Below are positions 6,920 to 11,220 of a DNA stretch of 11,220 nt, one piece after another. Positions within the stretch are counted from its first letter, which is position 1, and every line of letters starts with the position of its first letter. The notes below the pieces were generated by a model. The model searched no databases. It saw only the letters and a program-made list of their open reading frames with translations, and had not been told where the DNA came from. Source of the stretch: an uncultured Sphingomonadales bacterium (GTDB taxonomy: Bacteria > Pseudomonadota > Alphaproteobacteria > Sphingomonadales > Sphingomonadaceae); contig CAIPWG010000322.1 of assembly GCA_903868655.1 (NCBI GenBank), positions 1 to 11,220 of the forward strand, written 5' to 3'. A program made the translations under genes and the position numbers.

Positions 6920-7936
6920 CTAGTCGGACACTGTCCAAGTCTGACCCTTGGCGAGCAGCTTGCCCAGATCAGCGCTTTTGCCTGCACGCGCCTTCACGTC
7001 CTGACCCAACAGCGCACTTTCATAAGTCGGGCGAGGATCATCATAGATAACACCCAGCGCCATGGGAAAGGGACCGAATGGCATTTCGACCAGCAAGTGC
7101 GCCAAACTACGATTGGTTTGGTCGTGGATCATCACACCCGCCGCCTGCCAATCGCCGTCGATCACATCGACCACTTTGAGCTTCAGCGCGGCCGCATCGA
7201 GCGCCAGGCCTTTGGTGCCCTTGGCGAACAGCAAAGGCTCGCCATGCCGGGTCCACAGCTGGGTGGCGTCAACCACCGGCTTCGCTGTGAAATCGTCGAA
7301 GCGATCTTTGTTATAGACGATACAATTCTGGAAAATTTCGACGAATGCCGCGCCCTGATGGGCGTGTGCCGCCTTGAGCACCACCGGCAAATCCTTTGAC
7401 ACGTCGTAACTGCGCGCGATGAACCGTCCCCCGGCACCCAACGCAAAGGCGCATGGCGATGCGGGGTGGTCCACCGAGCCGAGCGGCGTTGTCGGCGAAT
7501 TGGTGCCTTCGCGGCTCGTGGGCGAATATTGGCCCTTGGTCAGGCCGTAGATCTCGTTGTTGAACAACAGTATCTGCGTGTTAACGTTGCGGCGGACGAT
7601 ATGCATCGTATGGTTGCCGCCGATCGACATGCCATCGCCGTCGCCGGTGATCAGCCACACATCGAGATCGGGATTGGCCAGCTTGATGCCAGTTGCGAAC
7701 GCTGGCGCGCGCCCATGGATCGTGTGGAAACCATAGCTTTCGATGTAGTACGGAAATCGGCTGGAACAGCCGATGCCCGAAACAAATACCGTGTTCGACG
7801 GATTGGAGCCCAGTTCAGGCAGTGTCCGCTGCACGGCCTTCAAAATGGCATAGTCCCCGCAACCCGGGCACCAGCGCACTTCCTGATCGGTTTCCCAGTC
7901 TTTCTGGGTGGTCTTGATGGGGGTCAGATCGTTCAT
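6920..7936 (-). CDS. korB: 2-oxoacid:ferredoxin oxidoreductase beta subunit (probably 2-oxoglutarate, KorB)
   Basis: Thiamine-diphosphate and iron-sulfur subunit of the enzyme that converts a 2-oxoacid, CoA and oxidised ferredoxin to an acyl-CoA, CO2 and reduced ferredoxin. It has 338 residues. CPGCGDY at 23-29 supplies two cluster cysteines (23, 26); C57 in SGIGCSSR and C205 in IFQNC complete the usual four ligands. The thiamine motif runs from GDGDGMSIGGNH (98-109) to LLFNNEIYG (123-131). The frame is open to a TTG at 7951, but the ATG at 7936 is preferred because an AAGGA ribosome binding site sits just ahead of it, overlapping the korA stop. The gap to korA is 11 bases, so the two form an operon. 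The IHGRAPAFATG and YGLTKGQYSPTS segments resemble KorB-type enzymes, but substrate choice cannot be proved from sequence. Confidence 0.92.
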   Translation of the reverse strand: MNDLTPIKTTQKDWETDQEVRWCPGCGDYAILKAVQRTLPELGSNPSNTVFVSGIGCSSRFPYYIESYGFHTIHGRAPAFATGIKLANPDLDVWLITGDGDGMSIGGNHTMHIVRRNVNTQILLFNNEIYGLTKGQYSPTSREGTNSPTTPLGSVDHPASPCAFALGAGGRFIARSYDVSKDLPVVLKAAHAHQGAAFVEIFQNCIVYNKDRFDDFTAKPVVDATQLWTRHGEPLLFAKGTKGLALDAAALKLKVVDVIDGDWQAAGVMIHDQTNRSLAHLLVEMPFGPFPMALGVIYDDPRPTYESALLGQDVKARAGKSADLGKLLAKGQTWTVSD

Positions 7937-7947
7937 GGTGTGATCCT
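7937..7947 (-). promoter_or_regulatory. Ribosome binding site that fixes the korB start
   Basis: On the minus strand the korA stop TGA runs directly into AGGATCACACC and then ATG. The AAGGA core (partly made by the stop codon) is about eight bases from the ATG at 7936. This supports that ATG over the in-frame TTG at 7951 and implies reinitiation coupled to korA. Confidence 0.7.
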
Positions 7948-9837
7948 TCAAGCCAGCGCTGCGTCAATGGCGGCTTCGATTTCCGCGATCGTGAACGGTT
8001 GGCCACTCGTCTTGTTGAGCGGGCGGGCATCGACCAGATACTGGTCGCGCAGCACGGTCTTGAACTGGCCCGTATTCATTTCAGGTACGAGCACTTTGTC
8101 GTAACCCTTCAGCAAATCGCCCAAATTCTCAGGCAAGGGCCAAATATGGCGAACATGCACGTGGCTGACGTCAAGTCCGCGCTTGCGCGCGCGCCGCACT
8201 GCCTGGTGGATCGCACCAAAGGTGCTGCCCCAGCCGACCAGTACGAGCTTGCCACCAGCTTCACCCAAAGTCACATCTTGCGGCGCTATAGCCTTGGCAA
8301 TCCCGTCGATTTTGGCCTTACGAGCGTCAGTCATGGTCTGGTGGCTGGCTGCCGAATAATCGATCGCGCCCGTCAGCGGATTCTTCTCGATCCCGCCGAT
8401 ACGGTGCATCAGTCCCGGCGTGCCCGCCTTGATCCAGGGCCGTGCGCCCTTGGCATCACGCGCATAGGGCAAAACCGTGCCATCGGGGCCATTGGGCTCT
8501 TCAAGAAACGTCACAGGAAACGCCGTGTATGTGCTGGGATCAGGCACTTTCCATGGCTCTGCGGCGTTGGCGATATAGCCGTCGGTCAACAAGATGACCG
8601 GGGTCATATACTGGGTGGCTATGCGCACCGCCTCGATCGCGCAATCGAACGCATCGGATGGGCTGCGTGCTGACACTACCGGAATCGGCGCATCGCCATT
8701 ACGTCCGTAAACCGCTTGATAAAGGTCAGATTGTTCAGTTTTCGTCGGGAGCCCCGTCGATGGCCCGCCGCGCTGCGAATTGACGATCACCAGCGGCAGT
8801 TCGGTCATCACCGCGAGCCCCATCGCCTCGGTCTTGAGCGCAATGCCAGGACCCGACGACGACGTGACGCCCAGCGACCCGGCATAAGACGCACCGATTG
8901 CCGACGCGATGGCCGCTATTTCATCTTCGGCCTGGAACGTGGTCACACCGAATTCCTTCAGCTTGACCAGATTGTGCAGGATCGAAGAGGCTGGCGTGAT
9001 CGGGTAGCCGCCGAAAAACATCGGCAGTCCCGCCAATTGCGCGCCCGCAACCAGACCATAGCTGATCGATTCCGCGCCGGTAACCGTGCGATAAAGCCCC
9101 GGCTCGCTGGCGACGGCTGGGATGTGGGTCTGGCGCAGCGGCCCGGCGAGTTCAGCGGTTTCGCCATAGGCATGACCGGCGTTGAGTGCAGCGATATTGG
9201 CGTCGGCCAAGACCTGGTTCTTGGCAAATTTGCCATTCAACCAATCGATCAGCGGTTGCCTGTCGCGGTCAAACATCCACAGCGCCAGACCCAGCGTCCA
9301 CATGTTCTTGCAGCGCAAGGCTTCCTTGTTGCCAAGCCCGAACGGCTTGACGGCCTGCAAGGTCAGCGCGGAAATATCGAACGACAGCAATTGCCAGCGT
9401 TCCAGGCTACCATCTTCGAGCGGATTGGCCTCGTATTTGGCCTTTTCAAGGTTGCGCTTGTTGAACTCACCGCTGTCGGCGATGATCAGACCACCGACCT
9501 TCAGCGCGTCAAGGTTCACTTTCAGCGCAGCAGGGTTCATCGCGATCAACACGTCGGGCTGATCGCCCGCGGTTTCTATCTCGGTTGAGCCAAAGTTTAT
9601 CTGAAACGCCGAAACACCGAACAACGTGCCCTGCGGCGCGCGGATTTCGGCCGGGAAGTCGGGGAAAGTCGCCAGATCGTTGCCCGCCAGCGCGGTCGAC
9701 AGGGTAAACTGCCCACCGGTCAACTGCATCCCGTCGCCGGAATCACCCGCGAACCGAACCACTACCGCTTCGGGTGCTGCCTTGGCGCTCGGGCCGCCGG
9801 TCAATCCCTCGGGCCCGTCGATTGTTGCTGTAGCCAT
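7948..9837 (-). CDS. korA: 2-oxoacid:ferredoxin oxidoreductase alpha subunit with fused gamma domain (KorA)
   Basis: Large subunit of the same oxidoreductase, 629 residues. It is a fusion. Residues 25 to about 220 are the gamma domain, with FAGDSGDGMQLTGGQF at 29-44. From about 250 the alpha (pyrimidine-binding) domain begins, with GGYPITPAS at 276-284, FQAEDEIAAI at 301-310, TSSSGPG at 325-331 and QRGGPSTGLPTKTEQSDL at 355-372. A transketolase C-terminal-like domain follows (about 530-600, LVLVGWGSTFGAI). This gamma-alpha fusion with a separate beta and no ferredoxin-like delta subunit is the two-subunit type described as KorAB in Mycobacterium tuberculosis, where it acts on 2-oxoglutarate and tolerates oxygen. 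The frame extends to a GTG at 9861. I chose the ATG at 9837 because a GAGGAA site lies six bases upstream. The electron acceptor, presumably a ferredoxin, is not encoded nearby. Confidence 0.92.
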   Translation of the reverse strand: MATATIDGPEGLTGGPSAKAAPEAVVVRFAGDSGDGMQLTGGQFTLSTALAGNDLATFPDFPAEIRAPQGTLFGVSAFQINFGSTEIETAGDQPDVLIAMNPAALKVNLDALKVGGLIIADSGEFNKRNLEKAKYEANPLEDGSLERWQLLSFDISALTLQAVKPFGLGNKEALRCKNMWTLGLALWMFDRDRQPLIDWLNGKFAKNQVLADANIAALNAGHAYGETAELAGPLRQTHIPAVASEPGLYRTVTGAESISYGLVAGAQLAGLPMFFGGYPITPASSILHNLVKLKEFGVTTFQAEDEIAAIASAIGASYAGSLGVTSSSGPGIALKTEAMGLAVMTELPLVIVNSQRGGPSTGLPTKTEQSDLYQAVYGRNGDAPIPVVSARSPSDAFDCAIEAVRIATQYMTPVILLTDGYIANAAEPWKVPDPSTYTAFPVTFLEEPNGPDGTVLPYARDAKGARPWIKAGTPGLMHRIGGIEKNPLTGAIDYSAASHQTMTDARKAKIDGIAKAIAPQDVTLGEAGGKLVLVGWGSTFGAIHQAVRRARKRGLDVSHVHVRHIWPLPENLGDLLKGYDKVLVPEMNTGQFKTVLRDQYLVDARPLNKTSGQPFTIAEIEAAIDAALA

Positions 9838-9991
9838 CGTGTTCCTCGCATCACGTTCCACCGCAGGGGCTGGAACGTCTTGTCCTTCGATAATCCGGCA
9901 GAGTCGTGGTCAGCCGCCTAACCCTGCCGCGGGCCAAGCGCAAAAAAGAAATTCTCTGGACCGTCATACCCCAAAAGACATGCCCGGCGTT

Positions 9992-10009
9992 GCTTACCGG
10001 TCTGTAAGC
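9992..10009. promoter_or_regulatory. Perfect palindrome, candidate TetR-family operator
   Basis: GCTTAC and GTAAGC flank a six-base centre (CGGTCT), giving an 18-base site with perfect arms. The TTAC...GTAA form around a CGGTC-like core is typical of operators bound by TetR/AcrR-type repressors, in general terms. It lies between two divergent genes and just downstream of the leftward candidate promoter, so it could control korAB, the hydrolase, or both. No regulator gene is present in the window. Confidence 0.5.
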
Positions 10010-10016
10010 TACTTTT

Positions 10017-10045
10017 TCTTGATCGTGGTCATTGCTGCTAGTCAA
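10017..10045 (-). promoter_or_regulatory. Candidate leftward promoter for korAB
   Basis: On the minus strand TTGACT (10045-10040) is a good -35 element. After a 17-base spacer comes TCAAGA (10022-10017), a weak -10. Transcription would start about 10 bases before, or at the edge of, the palindrome at 9992-10009, a position suited to repression. Support is limited by the poor -10. Confidence 0.35.
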
Positions 10046-10147
10046 GTTTCAAAAGCGCACTTACCCTGATTGCCGACCGTCGCAGTGGGTGGACAAACAC
10101 CCTCGAAAAGCACGGCGTACGATGCAGAAAGAGGATGCACCATCACC

Positions 10148-11107
10148 ATGGCCGATACCACACCGACCACTGCGCCTTTTGTTCGCCCTGATGTGCAGGG
10201 TTTTCTTGCCTTCATGAACAGTGCCGGGGCCGCTCCCATGAGCTCATTGACGCCCGAGCTTGCGCGTCAGGCGTATCTTGCCATGGGCAGTCTCGCCGAA
10301 GCCGATCCCCTGCCACTTGCCGTTATCCGCGACCTGACGATCCCCGGTCCCGCAGGGTCCATCCCGGTGCGATTTTACGATTTGCGCGAAGCCCGCGAGG
10401 CAGGGCCGGCTGTGGTATTCTTTCATGGCGGCGGCTTTGTCATTGGCGATCTTGATACGCATCATGCGTTCTGCACCGAGATGGCTGCCGGATTGGATCT
10501 GCCGGTCATCGCCGTTGACTATCGCCTGGCACCCGAACACCCATTCCCCGCAGCACCTGACGATTGCGAAGCCGCAGCACGCTGGGTGGCGTCAAGCCCC
10601 GCCGAATTGGGTCGCACCATCAATGGTTTGATCCTGACTGGCGATTCCGCCGGTGGCAATCTGGCGATCGTGACCACGCAAGCCCTGGTGGAAAAACCCG
10701 CCGCGGCGCCAGTCATTCTGCAAGCGCCATTGTACCCGGTGACCGACGACCGGCCCGACCATGCTTCTTTCGCTCAGTTTTCAGACGGCTATCTGCTGAC
10801 AGCCGATACCATGATGTGGTTTTCGGCTGGCTATTCGGCAACACCCGGGGATGTTCGCGCCTATCCGGTTTACAATGACCATGCCCTTACCCCACCGACC
10901 GTGCTAGTGACGGCAGGGTTGGATCCGATCCGCGACAGCGGACGGGTTTATGGTGCGGAATTGATCCGCGCCGGTATCCCGGTGACATTCATCGAGGTAC
11001 CCGGAATTATTCATGGCTTTGTCCAGCTGCGCAAGGCGATCCCGAGCGCGCAGGACGTGGTGGTTGGCATCTTCGCGGCCATCAAACAGCAACTGGAACG
11101 GATCTAG
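10148..11107 (+). CDS. Alpha/beta hydrolase of the hormone-sensitive-lipase family (esterase/lipase)
   Basis: Predicted cytoplasmic carboxylesterase of family IV, 319 residues from the ATG at 10148; no signal peptide or membrane helix is visible. The oxyanion-hole motif HGGGF is at 93-97. The nucleophile S167 lies in GDSAGGN (165-171). D259 in GLDPIRD and H289 in IIHGF complete the triad, so an active enzyme is expected. YRLAPEHPFPAAPDD (125-139) is also a family hallmark. The natural substrate cannot be told; such enzymes usually act on short-chain acyl esters. The frame is open to a TTG at 10070, which would add 26 residues. I prefer the ATG because the domain begins after it. An AAAGAGG sequence at 10128-10134 is a rather distant ribosome binding site. 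The stop is immediately followed by the ATG of rppH, so the two are probably co-transcribed. Confidence 0.92.
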   Translation: MADTTPTTAPFVRPDVQGFLAFMNSAGAAPMSSLTPELARQAYLAMGSLAEADPLPLAVIRDLTIPGPAGSIPVRFYDLREAREAGPAVVFFHGGGFVIGDLDTHHAFCTEMAAGLDLPVIAVDYRLAPEHPFPAAPDDCEAAARWVASSPAELGRTINGLILTGDSAGGNLAIVTTQALVEKPAAAPVILQAPLYPVTDDRPDHASFAQFSDGYLLTADTMMWFSAGYSATPGDVRAYPVYNDHALTPPTVLVTAGLDPIRDSGRVYGAELIRAGIPVTFIEVPGIIHGFVQLRKAIPSAQDVVVGIFAAIKQQLERI

Positions 11108-11220
11108 ATGACAGAACAATTTGCCGGGCTCCCCTACCGCCCTTGCGTGGGCATCATGCTCGTCAATTCAGCGGGCCGCGTGTTTGTCGGCCAACGGATC
11201 GATACGCGTGCACGCGCCGC
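11108..11220 (+). CDS. rppH: RNA pyrophosphohydrolase RppH, N-terminal fragment (cut by window edge)
   Basis: Nudix hydrolase that removes pyrophosphate from the 5' end of mRNAs and so triggers their decay. Only 37 codons are visible. The sequence [16 protein letters not shown] followed by VFVGQRID is the highly typical N-terminus of RppH/NudH (also called IalA in alphaproteobacteria). The Nudix box itself lies beyond the right edge. The ATG follows the hydrolase stop with no intervening base, so translation is likely coupled and no separate promoter is seen. Confidence 0.85.
   Translation, partial: MTEQFAGLPYRPCVGIMLVNSAGRVFVGQRIDTRARA

Larger units (their letters stand above)
9838..10147. 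other. Divergent intergenic region between korA and the alpha/beta hydrolase gene
   Basis: About 310 bases with no convincing gene. It contains the GAGGAA ribosome binding site of korA near its left end, a perfect palindrome at 9992-10009 and a candidate leftward promoter at 10017-10045. A small hairpin GGGTG/CACCC (10087-10091 and 10098-10102) lies in the presumed hydrolase leader. The section around 9950-10060 is less GC-rich than its surroundings, as expected for promoters. Short reading frames in the region have no recognisable features. Confidence 0.5.

Noticed and set aside
6914..6927. Small CCGAC/GTCGG hairpin spanning the korB stop codon, considered as a terminator
   Set aside because: Only five base pairs. 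The neighbouring homopolymer run is A on the transcribed strand, not T, so it does not fit an intrinsic terminator.
5711..7399. Plus-strand reading frame of 562 codons antisense to phrB and korB
   Set aside because: It spans two well-supported genes and the hairpin between them. Its product is arginine- and histidine-rich without domain features, typical of an antisense shadow in GC-rich DNA.
8716..9588. Plus-strand reading frame of 290 codons antisense to korA
   Set aside because: Lies wholly opposite a conserved catalytic subunit; composition is that of a shadow frame.
9851..10045. Short minus-strand reading frame (64 codons) in the korA/hydrolase intergenic region
   Set aside because: No family features, it overlaps the palindrome and candidate promoter, and it runs in a different frame into the korA ribosome binding site.

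Overview
The window looks like ordinary chromosomal DNA of an alphaproteobacterium, most probably a member of the Sphingomonadales. This is inferred from the GC-rich codon use and the tight gene packing. It also rests on the look of the proteins, including an alphaproteobacterial-type lipoprotein-release permease and a photolyase with a Gly-Val-Asp-Ser-Gln version of the FAD-domain loop. No mobile element, CRISPR array, tRNA or rRNA was seen.

Layout from left to right. (1) Minus strand, 1-2546: a membrane-anchored GGDEF diguanylate cyclase, then a lipoprotein-releasing permease (lolC/lolE/lolF type), then lolD, which runs off the left edge. The two lol genes overlap by 8 bases, and the cyclase lies 52 bases upstream in the same direction. 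(2) Plus strand, 2793-5465: purF, which starts de novo purine synthesis, and a short-chain dehydrogenase coupled to it by an ATGA overlap. A small PilZ (cyclic di-GMP receptor) protein follows after about 100 bases. (3) Minus strand, 5462-9837: korA and korB, the two subunits of a 2-oxoacid:ferredoxin oxidoreductase (probably 2-oxoglutarate). A strong hairpin follows, then a class I photolyase gene whose end overlaps the end of the PilZ gene. (4) Plus strand, 10148-11220: a hormone-sensitive-lipase-type alpha/beta hydrolase, followed without any gap by the first 37 codons of rppH (RNA pyrophosphohydrolase).

Three gene relationships stand out. A cyclic di-GMP synthase and a cyclic di-GMP receptor flank the purF operon, so nucleotide synthesis and signalling genes share a neighbourhood. 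A KorAB enzyme of the fused gamma-alpha, two-subunit type sits in what looks like an aerobic organism, with no ferredoxin gene beside it. The divergent korA/hydrolase intergenic region holds a perfect 6-6-6 palindrome of the kind bound by TetR-family repressors, but no regulator gene is present in the window.

I found no convincing new multi-gene system. The most useful leads are the KorAB pair with its palindrome, the diguanylate cyclase with a CtrA-like site ahead of it, and the cyclic di-GMP gene pair around purF.
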